Source: Dermatophagoides farinae (taxonomy: Eukaryota; Arthropoda; Arachnida; Sarcoptiformes; Pyroglyphidae). From it: DNA of 64,000 nt. The stretch spans positions 2,666,001 to 2,730,000 of the forward strand of contig NC_134682.1 in assembly GCF_024713945.1 (NCBI RefSeq), read 5' to 3'. Positions 24,601 to 37,244 of this stretch are shown piece by piece (the first letter of the stretch is position 1; every line of letters starts with the position of its first letter). The notes under the pieces were generated by a model that was not told the origin of the DNA, searched no databases, and worked only from the letters and a program-made list of their open reading frames with translations. The position numbers and the translations under genes were made by a program.

Positions 24601-27600
24601 ATCAAATGTTTATTTTATTTTCAAAAAACTTTCATTCTTTGTATAATTATTATTAATAGTTTGAACAGAGAAAGGTTATGATTTCCAGTTATTTGAATTT
24701 TTCCTTTTTTTATAGCTTTGAAAATAGAAAGAAAATGACCAATAGCTTCATAGAAAAATCCTATTATGACCAATAGTTGATGGTTATTTGGGCATAGTTA
24801 TTGACTTTTTTTGGAATGATGATGATTGAATCAATCAATATTTTGTGAGTGTTTGTGTGTGTGTGTGGAGCAGCCACACATATATATCATAATAATCACA
24901 CAGGTGCCTTTAATGGTCTATATTAGATTCTTTTTCATTCAATTTTTGTTGAATAAAAATGATTTCATTCAACATTCTCTTCATTCATATTCATGATATT
25001 CAATAATGATTGACCATTGGCTATTAAAAAATGGTTTTTATGATTTTTTTTTCAATTAGGTGATAGTATTGGTGAGGGGGTATGAAATATACAATCAAGC
25101 TTTTTGATTGGATGATATTAAGGTTTTTCTTTCTTTCTTTACACAATTGTCTTGTAGAAATTTTTGTTCATTTGTGTTTTTTTTTGTTGTGAAATGTGTG
25201 AAAAAAAATCAGTAGGCAGGGGATAGTATTGAATTCGAAAGAAAAAAAAAATCTGGGAGGGAAATAATAATGAAAAAATGTGTTGCGCATAGGCAGCTAA
25301 TAATATAATAGTAAATTGTAAATAAAATAAGTGTGTTTGTCTTTGTCTTTTTGTTTGTATTTGACAACAACAACAACAACAAAAAAATCATTACATACAC
25401 GCCTTTTTTTCGAAACTATAGTTTTCAAAAAAAAAAATCAATGAAACGGTTAATGGCTCCGCCTTGTAGATTTTTTTTTTGTTGTTCGTTGTTGTTGTCA
25501 CTGTGAAAAAACGGTTTCTATTGTTTAGAATTTTTCATCAAAAAAAAAATAAAAATGAATGAAATTAAGCCATTCACAATATGTGAATATGAAGGTCAGT
25601 TCATCAAGAAGAAAATTTTGTTTACTGTTGGTTTTTTTTTATTCAAAGAATTCATTCTGGACTTTTTATTGTATTCATATTCCGGAAATTCTTCATTGAT
25701 TAAATGGAATTTTTTTTATGATTAAAAAAAAATTTCTAAATTTATCTGAAATTAAGCAAACACAACGTTCGTTCAATTAAATCTAATACAAACAAACATT
25801 AAAGTGCGAGAAAGATAGAAAGTGATCTACTATACCGATTTGTGTATAATACGGTTTATAATACCGCTAGATCGATTATTATTATACGTATTACCATTTT
25901 ACGTATTATTAACCCGCACGTTTTTAAAATCATGTGAAAGGGTTTCATTTTTATTTTCAAGGTGACTTGGAGGATGGGAAACAGTCGAATCATGAAAAAG
26001 TGATGATGGTGGTAGTGTGTGTGTGTGGCGGGGGGAAAGGGAATAAGTCTGGTAACCATTTTGAACTTTGTGTGTGTAGTACTTTTATATGAATTAAAGG
26101 ACAAATCAAAAGGACACGACCAGAAAAAAAGGGCAAGGACCTTTTGCTCTAAGGACTATGTCGTGAATGTCAACTGCTGCTGTATGGATGGCTTGATGAT
26201 GATGTTTATTTGTGTTGTTGTGTATATGAACTTTTAGCTCATTGGTTGTTTGAAAATGAAAGATACGTTAATATAAAAAAAATGATGCGAATGATGAAAA
26301 GTGGATATTTTTCACTTGACAAAATATGATTTCAATTTGATTTGATTGAATTATTTTTCTGCGTCTGTGTGTGTGTATGTTCGATATACTGACCAGAAAA
26401 AAAATGATTTAAACCGGTAATAAACTGTATCGATCGTGTTTTTTTTCCGTTTATCCTTTGAGCATATTCCATATTCATTTTGTTTCGATTTTTAAATTTC
26501 CTAAATATTTTTCATTTCATTTTTTTTTCGGCCGCAACCATTTTTATATAATGATCTATGGTTGTAACCGTGGTATTGTAATGAATATCCTGAATTGTTT
26601 TTTTTTTTTAATCATATTCGGGGCGTTAACACTAGCTTGAGAATCATTCAACAATTTGAACATCTAGCAATTAATTTTTTGTTTGTTGTGTTTTTATCCC
26701 CCCATTTAGTTCTAGTTCTAGCAGCATTTTATGATGATGATGTTGATTGTATGGGATAAATAAGTTTTTTTTTTAAATTTCTTTCGGACCAAAGTGAAAA
26801 AATTTTTATTTATTTTTTTTTTTGTTCCAAATTTTTTCACTTTGCATATATTTCACATTATTTTATTATGAAACTTATACACAACATAATAATACAAGTG
26901 TGTGTGTACCGCATTCCAATTGATATGAATTGAGTGTGTGAAAACTTTTTTTTTGTATATACGAACCAGAAAAACTATATGAAGTTCCATTCTTTTTTTT
27001 TTCTTCTGGAACATTTTTTTACAACAAAATAAAAAACGAATAGAATTGTTGTATATATGTGTGTGTTTATGGCCAATTTGTAAAAATAGTCCATTTTTTG
27101 ATTTCATGCCGTATGTATTGTGTGTGTGTGTGTGTGTGTTTGCTTGCTGCACTTTTTTTAATTTTTTTTTTTTTTTTTGGTTTCGTCATTTATGATGTTG
27201 TTGTTGATGATGATATGATGATTATGATGATGTGTTATTGTTGTTTTTGATGATGTTGGTGGTACCAATGTTGTCTTTGTTATTATTATTGTTATTATAT
27301 TTACTATCAAGAAATATATTTTTCACAATTTTTTTCGACCAAATGACCATAATAGATCTTAAAGATGATTCATCAATAATGATGATGATGATGATGAAGA
27401 AAACGACGGCAAAAATGGAATCATTTTCAAATCCATCCTTAGCAATATCATCGACACCTTTACAATTACAATCACCAACATCTTTATCGATTATCAATAA
27501 TAATAATAATAATAACGATAATTATAATTATTTGTGCAATAATAATAATATAAATGCCAATAATACCAATACAATAATCTATGGTGATCGATTGATTAGA

Positions 27601-30600
27601 AATGACAATAATCTAATCGATTCACATTCACAATCATCATCATCATCATCATCTCCAATATTTAATGATCAACAGCAACAACAAGTAAATATTATTGAAA
27701 TGAATAATATTATACAACATGATGATGATCATCAAAATACGAATCAACAACAACAGAATAATCTACCACCAGTGATATCATTGTTTAAATTAAAAAATTT
27801 TCTCTATCAACCTAAATTTAAAAATTTACTAAATACAACAACAACCAATGTTAATAATAATAATGATGATCAAAATGGTACACAGATCATGAATGGTGTA
27901 AATAATAATGTAGATGACCTGTGGTGTAATCTGATTGATTTTTTTTATCCTAATCATTTTTTATTTTGAAATTATTATCCATTTCATTTTTTACATTTAT
28001 TGATTGTCATTAATAATTTTTTTTCATTCTTTTTTTTTGTTCCCAACCTTAGGAACTTCTAATGGAACGTTGCCAGTGAATGAAACAATATCAACAACAA
28101 CGCCCGTTATAAACAATGAAAATGAATCTATAACCAATACAACGAATTCTTCTGGATTTGTATATGGAATAAATTCTTCTTCCAATATTAATAATAATAA
28201 CACTGATTCATTATCGCCAAACAATTCAACATTATTTAATCGACATCATTCAGTAACAAATTCCATTAATACTAATAATTCTTCGTCATTATCAACAACA
28301 ACAACAACAACATCGACAGTGGCATCAACATCGACAGTTGGACAAATTTTAACAAGTATAGCTAGTAATAATAATACTGTTGTTGGTGGTCAACAATCAA
28401 AATTTTCATCATTGAATCATTTTCAATCTAATCACAATTCTCAACAAAATCAACAACAACATAATCATCAAACAAATTCCAATCAGAATCTAAATCATTA
28501 TCATCATCAACATGGTTTGTCGACCAATGGCAGTATAACTCCATTTAATCGAAAATATCAATGTAAAATGTGTCCACAGGTATGTGTGTATTGGAAATTT
28601 TGTTTTCCAAAAAAAAAAGTTTTTTTCATGCATGATATGATGAACATTCAAATTCTTTAATTTTTTCTCCATACAATATTTTTTTTGGTTTGGAATTTTT
28701 CACTTGTGATTTGTAGGAAAATTAATCCATTTGATTATTATATGAACTTTAATCGATTGGTTTCATTCGTCAATATTTGCTTAGGGAATCGATTTTTTTT
28801 TAATTTTCAAAAATTTAGGTGAGATGGCTTGAGATGATTTTTATTTTTCTCTAATGTTTTAATTTTGTTACTATTTTTTTCTGGTTATAATTCTCATGAA
28901 ATTTGATAAAATAATTCAAACAAACAAACAAACAAATAAACAAGGAAAAAATAGAAATCATCAAAAAAAATATTCATTTTAGTCAAAAAAAAAAAAAAAT
29001 GTTCATACCAATTCCTAGAAAATCAAATTCAAACCTTGATATTGATTGATTGATTTTATAAGTTTGATTTGATTCGATTTGATTATTATTAACAGAATGA
29101 TATAATCAGTTCAAAGTAGAAAAAAAATTGATAAAAAATGGAAACAGAGTAACAACACATAGCTCATCAACACCAATCAAATAAAGTAATCAAACACTTT
29201 TTTTCTGTTTCAACTTTTTTAACTGTGAACCAAACAACAACAAGGGCTGTATTGATTTTATTTTTTTCAATTTGATGATGATGTCAATGTGTTTATGTGT
29301 GTGTGTTGTTGTTGTTGATGATGATGATGATGATGATGATAATACAAATCTAATGCGGCAATGATCATTCGATCCATCAACAACTGTTGCTGATCACATT
29401 TTTATAGCGGCCATATAGCCACTGGTTGTGGTGATGATGGTGGCCATCATCATCCATCACCCAATTTAACTCGTCCATTAAATAATCATTCATTCATAAT
29501 CGATACATTGAATTATCGATTATGATGATTGTACATCAATATCATTATCATCTACATTTTTCGATCATTTTTTTTCTATGGGGATGGAAAATTTTCTTAA
29601 CAAAAACGAAACATTTCGCATTTTTATTTATTAGTCTAAAAATTTAAACAGTATGAATCAAATGGATCTTCATGATAATAATCATACAAGTGTTGTTGTT
29701 GTTAGCCATTCACCATCTTCACCATCATCATCATCATCGAAAACGACGACAACGATCGTAACATCTAAATCATCAGTAATGAAATGAAAATTTTTTTTTT
29801 ATTTCAACAAAAAAAAATCAAATTGATTCTGATTTATTGTTATTACACACACAGATCTAGTTTATTTTATTAATAATTTAATCAGATTAATTTTGTTTAC
29901 TTTGGTCAAATTTTTTTACTTGAAATTATTTTGGCCAGATTTTTTTTTATTTAATTTAATCTAATTTTATTTTTCTTTTTTTTAAAGGTTTTCTATTCAA
30001 AAGCCGACATGCAACTACATACACAGGTACATATGCGTGAAGCTAAGCCATACCGATGTACAGAATGTACTAAATCATTCGCTAATTCATCATATTTATC
30101 GCAACATAGCCGGATACATTTGGGTATCCGTCCCTATCTTTGTGAAATTTGTCTTAAAAAATTTACCCAGCTATCACATCTGCAGCAGCACCAACGGACT
30201 CATACCGGCGATAAACCGTATAAATGTCGTTATGGAAATTGTACTAAAGCATTTTCTCAATTGTCAAATTTGCAGTCGCATTCGCGTTCACATCAAACGG
30301 ATAAGCCATTTAAATGTAATATATTTGTAATGCAATATATATAATGAAATAACCTAACTCTAAAAAAACCTTTTAGGTAATTCATGCTATAAATGTTTTG
30401 AAAGTGAGAGGGCCCTTTTAGAACATATACCTAAACATAAAGATTCGAAACACTTGAAGACACATATTTGTCAATATTGTGGTAAATCATATACACAGGA
30501 AAGCTATCTACAAAAACATTTGCAAAAACATACGGATCGTGCTAGTGGTGGTTCCGGTTCGGTGGCAACAACTACATTGAAACGAAATTCATCAGCATCG

Positions 30601-31341
30601 GCTCAGCATCATCATATTCACCATCAACAACAACTTCAACAACATTCCCATCAACAACAACAAGGTGATAATGCAACCGCAGCAACCACTTCTTCTGGTA
30701 TACATTTGATCGATAATAATAATATTCATTATTGGTCCAAATCGAATCCAATTGAATGTAACCTTAATTCATCACAATTATCAATAACGAATGCTAATCG
30801 TCAACAAAATCATTGCATTCTACCTATATCGACATTCGATCCATCGTCATCAGCGATTTACGTTAATAATAATGGTCTGGATTTACAAATGATCGCCAAT
30901 AATTCCAATAAATCAGCTACGACTAGTACAACAGCATTTCCATTACCACAAAATTCCATAAATTCATCAAATAATCAAACATTTCGAATGACGTCTTATT
31001 TTCCAACGCACGAGCCATTCAATTTTCCAAATAAAATTTCTGGTATGGATACAATCACCGGTATGGTTGTAGCAACAAATCCAAGTGGTAGTGTAAATGT
31101 CAATGCGAGTAATAAAAAATCATCATCAACAACATCATCTTCAATTGTAACGAATTTATCATCATTAGATAAGAATGCTGCCGTTAATCAGCCGATTTCA
31201 TTTCCAAATCAATTGATTGCATTGAATCAGATACGTAATTTTGTAAATACATCAACATCCAACATTGTTGGAACAACTATTGTTGGTAATGAACAACAAC
31301 AACAACAACATTCGATCTCATTGAAAGAAACGACCGATTAA
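21659..31341 (+). CDS. rn: rotund/squeeze (ZNF384/lin-29) type C2H2 transcription factor
   Basis: Proposed long form: 21659-21679 (M-L-D-C-E-I-Q, perfect GTATGT donor; least certain), 23640-23775, 23896-24417, 28053-28579, 29988-30315, 30377-31341; 832 aa, phases close. An alternative first exon at 27343 gives about 790 aa. It is a nuclear DNA-binding regulator. Six C2H2 fingers sit in the last three exons: YQCKMCPQ-VFYSKADMQLH (split by a 1.4-kb intron), [78 protein letters not shown] (split by a 61-bp intron) and HICQYCGKSYTQESYLQKH. Order and linkers (HLGIRPY, HQTDKPFKCNSC, KHLKTHICQYCGKSYTQ) are those of Drosophila rotund/squeeze. The rest is poly-Ala, Ser, Asn, His and Gln low complexity. 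Whether it is orthologous to rn or sqz cannot be settled by eye. Confidence 0.85.
21680..23639 (+). other. long intron of the rotund-like gene
   Basis: 1.96 kb with a (GAT)n block at 22274-22322 and AT-rich DNA. A TGAATTCGAATTCGA-like repeat lies around 23358-23375. No other gene is seen. Its intron status depends on the proposed 21-nt first exon. Confidence 0.35.
22274..22322. repeat. (GAT)n microsatellite
   Basis: About 16 GAT units with one ACG interruption, within the intron of the rotund-like gene. Confidence 0.85.
24418..27342 (+). other. large intron/intergenic space before the alternative first exon
   Basis: 2.9 kb without a credible exon. It holds (TG)n at 24847-24868 and 27119-27139, and many poly-T tracts. 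It should contain the promoter of the alternative first exon at 27343, but I recognise no core element. Confidence 0.4.
27119..27139. repeat. (TG)n microsatellite
   Basis: A perfect TG run of about ten units upstream of the alternative first exon of the rotund-like gene. Confidence 0.8.
27343..27895 (+). CDS. alternative first coding exon of the rotund-like gene
   Basis: The open frame from ATG 27343 begins with MTIIDLKDDSS and is rich in Asn, Gln, Ser and Met. It contains a more ordinary-looking segment, NNLPPVISLFKLKNFLYQPK. A donor at 27895/27896 (AATG|GTGTAA) leaves one G, the same phase as the exon ending at 24417. Either exon can therefore join the acceptor at 28053 to make a Gly codon and enter the finger-coding exons. 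A donor at 27877/27878 (GTACAC) is an in-phase alternative. Drosophila rotund also makes two N-terminally different proteins (rn and roe) from separate promoters over a shared finger region. That supports, but does not prove, a real alternative promoter here. Confidence 0.5.
28580..29987 (+). other. 1.4-kb intron splitting zinc finger 1
   Basis: AT-rich intron with a (CAAA)n run near 28917-28940 and (GAT)n near 29310-29342. A TCATCATC-rich open patch lies near 29650-29780. It interrupts finger 1 between the Cys pair and the His pair. No other gene is seen. Confidence 0.45.
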
Positions 31342-33873
31342 TGACAATGACAACAAAATAATCATCATCATCACCACTCATTAATTATGTTATCGACAAT
31401 GTTCAGTGTGTCTGTGATTCATCCTATATACCACTTTTAATTATTAATATCTCATCATCATAATAACCATTTTGCTTCCATGAAAAAAAAGATTAAAATA
31501 ATATATCAACCAAAAAATTTTCTTTCGTTTTTTTTTTGTTCAAAAATATTGAATAAATTCAACCTACTAATAATAATGTATGTCACTCTGTCATCATCAT
31601 CATCATCAGCATCATCATTATTAAAGCCAAACTAATCGCTAATAATCAAGATATATAAGATATACATCAAAATCCTATCAATTATTTTTTTTTTGAACAG
31701 CTACAGTAATGAAAACCAAAATTTGACAGTGAAAATTTCATGGAATTATGTGGAAGATAAAAAGATATATGTATTAGAGGTGGCCATGAATGATGATGAA
31801 TTTTATATTATATCTAATTATAATGCGTGTGAATTATTGTATATACTACATACACACACACACACACACATGAAATGAAAAAAAAACATCGATAATAATT
31901 TTTTTTTATATATATACTCTGATGATGATACAAAAAACTATACAGATCAAAGATTTATCCTAAATCTTTATATCAAATGTGGATCAATGTCCTTGTTTAC
32001 TTGGTTACAATTTATTTAACATAAAAATACAAAAACGAAACATTGTTTGTTTTTTTTCTCCAATAAATCAATTCGAATCTGAATGATTTTTTTTTTAGTA
32101 GATATGAACGATATATTTATAAATAATACCAAATAATCATCAATATATGAAATGAATAAAAAACACACGCACACACACTCATACAGATATTTCACACAAA
32201 CTAATTCTATTTTTATATAAATTTTGATTTGAAAACACAAAATCGATGAAACAAAAATTGTTTGTGCACCCGAATGAAAAATAATAACCTACACACCCAC
32301 CCACACACATGCACACACACATACTTTTCACATATGTCCAATGAATCCAATAATGATAACAAACAAACAAACAAAAAAAACAATGAATGATTTAAATATT
32401 ACTAACCCTAATGAACATATATTCGTTAAATTAATCGATTGAATTTTTGAATTTCTTTTTTTTTTATTTTGTCAACAATAGAATGATGATCCATGATTCA
32501 TATATATATATACACACACGATTCATCATATATATTATATAGCTCAATTTTGCATGGACAAATATACCACACACACACACCTACTGAAAACACCCATATG
32601 ATTTTATTGGATTTTTTCTTTCTTTTTCATTCTCTTACTTTATCGTGTATTCATTTTCATATTAATCATCATCATATTGATAACCGCTTTTTCGTATTAC
32701 ATTATTATTATTATTATTATTTTTTTTTTTTTTGAAATTTCAAATATAAATCAGATACAACAAAAAAATATTAATAACCAATCAACCAATCTTAATAACA
32801 TACATACATAAACCCGGATAAATTTTTTTTTTCGGATAATTCATCCATTGATCATATATAATTCATCCATTTATTTAACAATTTTTTTTTGTTTTCCTGA
32901 ATTTTAATGTAATGGTGTGGTATAAGGCTGAACAAAAAAAAAAAAAAATTTTTTTTCTAATCAATCAATTACAAAAATAAATTGAATCACATTTTCATTT
33001 TTGTCTTTGGGTTTTTTTGTTGTTTTCATTTTTTATTTTTATTTTTATTTTTATTTTTTTGCCTACAAATCAATTTCGAAATCAAATTCGATGTGCGCGC
33101 ATATTTTGTTTTTCTCAATTCTATATGAATCCCGATCTTTTGGCGTATTTTGTATATTCATATGCTTGTTGGCTTGTCCTGTCATGTTTTTTTTTCTTCT
33201 TTCTTTCTTTCTGTATCCAAGGCTTTTCTTTTTGTTGATTTTTATATTTGACAAATTTTTTTCATTTTTAATCTGATTATCACTAGATGGTGCTATAATT
33301 CAGTTTTTATATACTTTATTCCAATGCTACTATCTTTCACCTGGCTCGTTTGTCATCAATTCCAGCTCCCATTTTTTATTTTGTTTTTTGCTACATTTGT
33401 AGCCATTGTAGACATCCATAATAGTGCCAACGGCCATCAGCAGTAGTGGTACAACGAATAATAATGAGTCCTAAACGCCTTTTTTTTTGTAGCTTCGACA
33501 CCCTCACTTTGTCTGTCGTTCTGTCCATCCAACCGTCGGTGTCTGCCACCATGGTTTTGTACTGTGTGTTGTGTGTATTAAATAATGAAATGAATTGAAA
33601 TGAATTTTTGTGAATTTTTTTTCCAGGTGTCTTTTGTTTTTATTTTTTTTAATGATAATCATCATTTTTTTGCGAGGGAATTATTTCCAAAAAAAAAATT
33701 TAATGAAAATTGAATAAATTAATAAGAAAAGTTCAATGATTACCAAATCTGAACAGTTCTTCCATGTAAATTGATTGATAATTCAGTTGACGAAACAATT
33801 TCAGCAAAAAAAAAATTAATAAATTATTTCCGCAACAACAACAACAATTGATTGGACAAACAAAAATCAAAAA
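31342..33873. other. intergenic between the two zinc-finger genes
   Basis: 2.5 kb. AATAAA at 31552-31557 is a candidate poly(A) signal for the rotund-like gene. (CA)n runs lie near 31850-31870, 32160-32180, 32290-32325 and 32565-32580. A 53-codon open stretch from about 31701 is discussed as a finding. The part from 33280 to 33560 is less AT-rich and may be leader or promoter sequence of the following gene. No exon is certain. Confidence 0.4.
31552..31557 (+). terminator. candidate poly(A) signal of the rotund-like gene
   Basis: AATAAA 211 nt downstream of the stop codon, in TTGAATAAATTC context. Confidence 0.45.
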
Positions 33874-35571
33874 ATGTCATTATCACCAGCAACAGCAGCT
33901 GCATTATCACAAGCTGGAAAAAAACCACATTCATGTACAGAATGTCGTAAATCTTTTTCATCCGTTCATCAATTGGCCCAACATGCACGACTACATACGG
34001 GCGAACGTCCATACGGATGTACATATTGCGAAAGGTATTACGATTGAACTTCGAATAATCAATTAGGATATAATAGAACAATAATTTTAATTCAACTCAT
34101 TATTAACAGGAAGTTCAAACAATTGAGTCATCTTCAGCAACACACCCGCCTACATACCGGTGAAAGACCGTTTAAATGTGATTGTGGAAGATCATTCATT
34201 CAACAATCGAATCTAACCCAACATATGAAAACACATGAGGATTCATCATCAGCATCCAGTAAAGATGTTGATAAGAATTTTTTCTGTCCACATTGTGGAA
34301 AAGGTTTTAAAGGACATAATTCATTATTACACCATCAGACCAAGGTTTGCAGAAAGAATTTATTATTCTCATATTAAAATGAACTTAAATGTTGATTTAA
34401 TTCAAATTTATTTTTCTCTTTTAGAAACATGCTGACCTGATGAATCCTACGCAAATCGTAGGTAACTTGAATCAAAATCCAAACTACTTTGCTACTAAAT
34501 GACACTCTATATATTTGATCCCATTTCTATTCGATCCGATTCCACAATTCCAATTAAATAATATTCTTATTGTAACATAAAAAAACCATTATATTATTAT
34601 TATTATGATCATCATTTGTATATATATAGAAAAACAATTAGGAATAACCGTTGGTGTAAATCAGCAAATGATTCCAAATCAACAGCAGCCACAACAACAA
34701 CAGCAACATCAATTATTATCCCAGCCAATAACTCAAAGTATCCTAACATATACGTGCCAACTTTGTAATAAAATTTATTTGGATGAATCGTCTTTCAAAA
34801 AACATTTTGAAATTAATCATCAACATCGTCAACAACAAGAATCATTATCATCTTCATCATCATCATCATCATCGACAATATCGAATATAACCAATTCATC
34901 AGCTATGGCATTAGCTACCACACCAGCGATGACAACAGCAATTACATTATGGCCATGCAGTATATGTTCGATCGTTTTTGCTAATGAATATAGTAAGTTT
35001 TTAATTTCCAAATTTAATACATTTAGATTGATTTATTTATATTATTTCTAAAGGTCTTTTATCACATTTTGAGCAAATGAGATTCGATCCTAAACACCAG
35101 AAAGATACTCAACAAATTGTATTGCAAACGTTAAAACAGCAGCATCAACAAACTAATCTTCAACACCATCAGCAACAACAAGGGCAAAAAGTTAAAGAAG
35201 AAAATTTCGGTGAGGAAATCGCTTTGAATCTTAACGATATTCTTGTGACAAGTTTGATTACGAACGGAATAGAACTTGAAACTCCGGCAACAACAACGAC
35301 AACTGCTGTGATTGCAGCACCTGCAAGTAATCAAATTGTATCTGCCAATATGATCGCACAGAATATGTTAGATAATCTAAGTCAACCAACAAATAGGCAG
35401 ACAGGAAACGGTACTACAACTCATCATCAGCAACAACAACGATTTCATAATGGTTCAACACTAAAGGCTGTCAAATCGTCCGTACCAAAAGCAACAACCG
35501 TTACAACAGTACAGACTTCATCATTATCGAATAATTCGAATACTAATAATAATTCTACTTATTGGGCATGA
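33874..35571 (+). CDS. C2H2 zinc-finger protein, family not identified
   Basis: Five exons: 33874-34034, 34110-34344, 34425-34461, 34630-34992, 35054-35571; 437 aa. Probable nuclear DNA-binding protein. Fingers: [46 protein letters not shown], split by a 75-bp intron; a third with Cys-Asp-Cys spacing ([18 protein letters not shown]), one residue between the cysteines instead of two to four; [19 protein letters not shown]; and after a spacer [24 protein letters not shown] and [15 protein letters not shown]-type linkers (HTGERPY, HTGERPF) join the first three. The rest is Gln/Ser/Thr low complexity with a KVKEE motif. If the GTAACT donor at 34462 is skipped, the frame ends at TGA 34500-34502, giving a 157-aa form with fingers 1-4 only. 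The start is the first ATG before finger 1; an upstream coding exon cannot be excluded. I cannot assign an orthologue. Confidence 0.75.
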
Positions 35572-37244
35572 AACAAAAATGATACAATTTCAATCCAATT
35601 TGATTAAATAATCAAATCTAACCAGATTACATCATTAGTGAATGTCCAATAATGATTTGGATCAATCGATTATATAATATAACTAATATATTATTTCAAA
35701 TTAATAACCTGGCTCTTGTCTCCCAATTTTATTACAATCTCTAATTTCCAATGATTCTCAATACTTTTTTTTTGTTCGTTTTTTTTTGTCTTTTTTTTGT
35801 CTTGTAAATTCTAAATCCATTTATATATGGTCTCGAACGCCAAAGAGCAATCACACATACAGTATACAGGAATAAAAACACTGATCATCATCCACATTCG
35901 AATGTATCGAAGAAAAACAAAGCAAAAAAAAAAAATTAATCCACACAAATAGCTTGATAAAATCTTTGTACACTTTAAATTTTTCATTATTTTATCATTC
36001 ACATTAGTCATTACAAATATATCTCAACAACACACACACACACACACTAACATTATTCATCCATTCATATCTTCGATTTTGAAATCATCATTGCAAAAAG
36101 AAATCCATTTATAATGGTTTTTTTTAAATTCTAATTTATTCAATGTATCTGTACTACTATTATGATTAATTTTTTTTTAATTTATATCTGGATTAGAGAC
36201 TTTGGTTCCAAAATTTCGTATTTTTGTCGAAATAATTCGTATATATGTGTGCATGTGTTTGTATTCCCTTCCACTTTCCACCAACAAAAACTCATCCTAT
36301 GCTCATTGCTGTGATATCATCAAAATATGTACAAAACAAAAAAAAAGAAAAGAAAAGAAAAAACATCCAACGACAAAGAACGGAAATGATGGACCTAGTC
36401 GAACAAATATTGAATCATATCGGTGTTTCAGCTTTTGATAACATTCAGGCTAAACTGGTCTAAACAGTTAGTCAGCCCTTTATGGTTTTTTTTTGGGGGG
36501 GCAAAAGCAACAACAACAAAAAAAATTTTCAAAAAAATGCGAATTTTTTCACATAAAACTGACCGAATCCAGAATTCAAGAAAAAAAAATTTCAATTTGA
36601 ATTCGATACAACAGACCAGGCACACATGGATGCGCACACACACTCACACACACAGACATTGATAGACAAAAGCTTAAGTTCAAGAATAAAATTTTATTCT
36701 TTTTTTTTGTAATTCTTTGAAAAAAAATTTGGTGCATGATTTTTTGTTTTTGTTTTTCATTTTCATTCAATTTGATAAAAATCCGAAAATCACTCATTCT
36801 CCTCGTCCCCGCATAATATAGCCATATGTGGTATATTCTGGTTTGCCCTCACACACACACAGACACACGATCGATGATATATAGCAAAGAATAATATGGC
36901 GTCCAATAGATTCTTCCGTAACGAAGAATATTTTCCATTTTGGATGATGTGAGCAACATTGGTAGAATATAGTTCTATATGCTGCTCAAATTATTCTTCG
37001 CTCGGTTTGTTTGTGTTCATAATTTTTCGGTTTGTTATTTTATTGTTTGTTTGTTTACTTTTTTTCTTCTTTTTTTGTCTCATCCATCCAAGACTAAACT
37101 CGGATCAACGACCATATTTTTTTCGTTGTAGTAGTTTTATTTTGTTTGTTTGTTGATTGTTGTTATCAGTTTTGTTTCGTTTATTTCTTTTTTTTTTCCT
37201 TTCGTTTAGTTCGTTTTTTTTCTGTTTCATTCAATGGAATAAAA
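35572..37244. other. intergenic before the Kv-beta gene
   Basis: 1.67 kb of AT-rich DNA. AATAAA at 35871-35876 is a candidate poly(A) signal for the preceding zinc-finger gene. (CA)n near 36030-36047, 36634-36656 and 36850-36867. The final 250 bases are T-rich, consistent with leader of the Kv-beta-like gene. No coding exon is seen. Confidence 0.45.

Noticed and set aside
33541-33582. CCACCATGG context ATG as the start of the second zinc-finger gene
   Set aside because: The frame ends after about ten codons in a TGTGTG repeat and does not connect to the finger exon.
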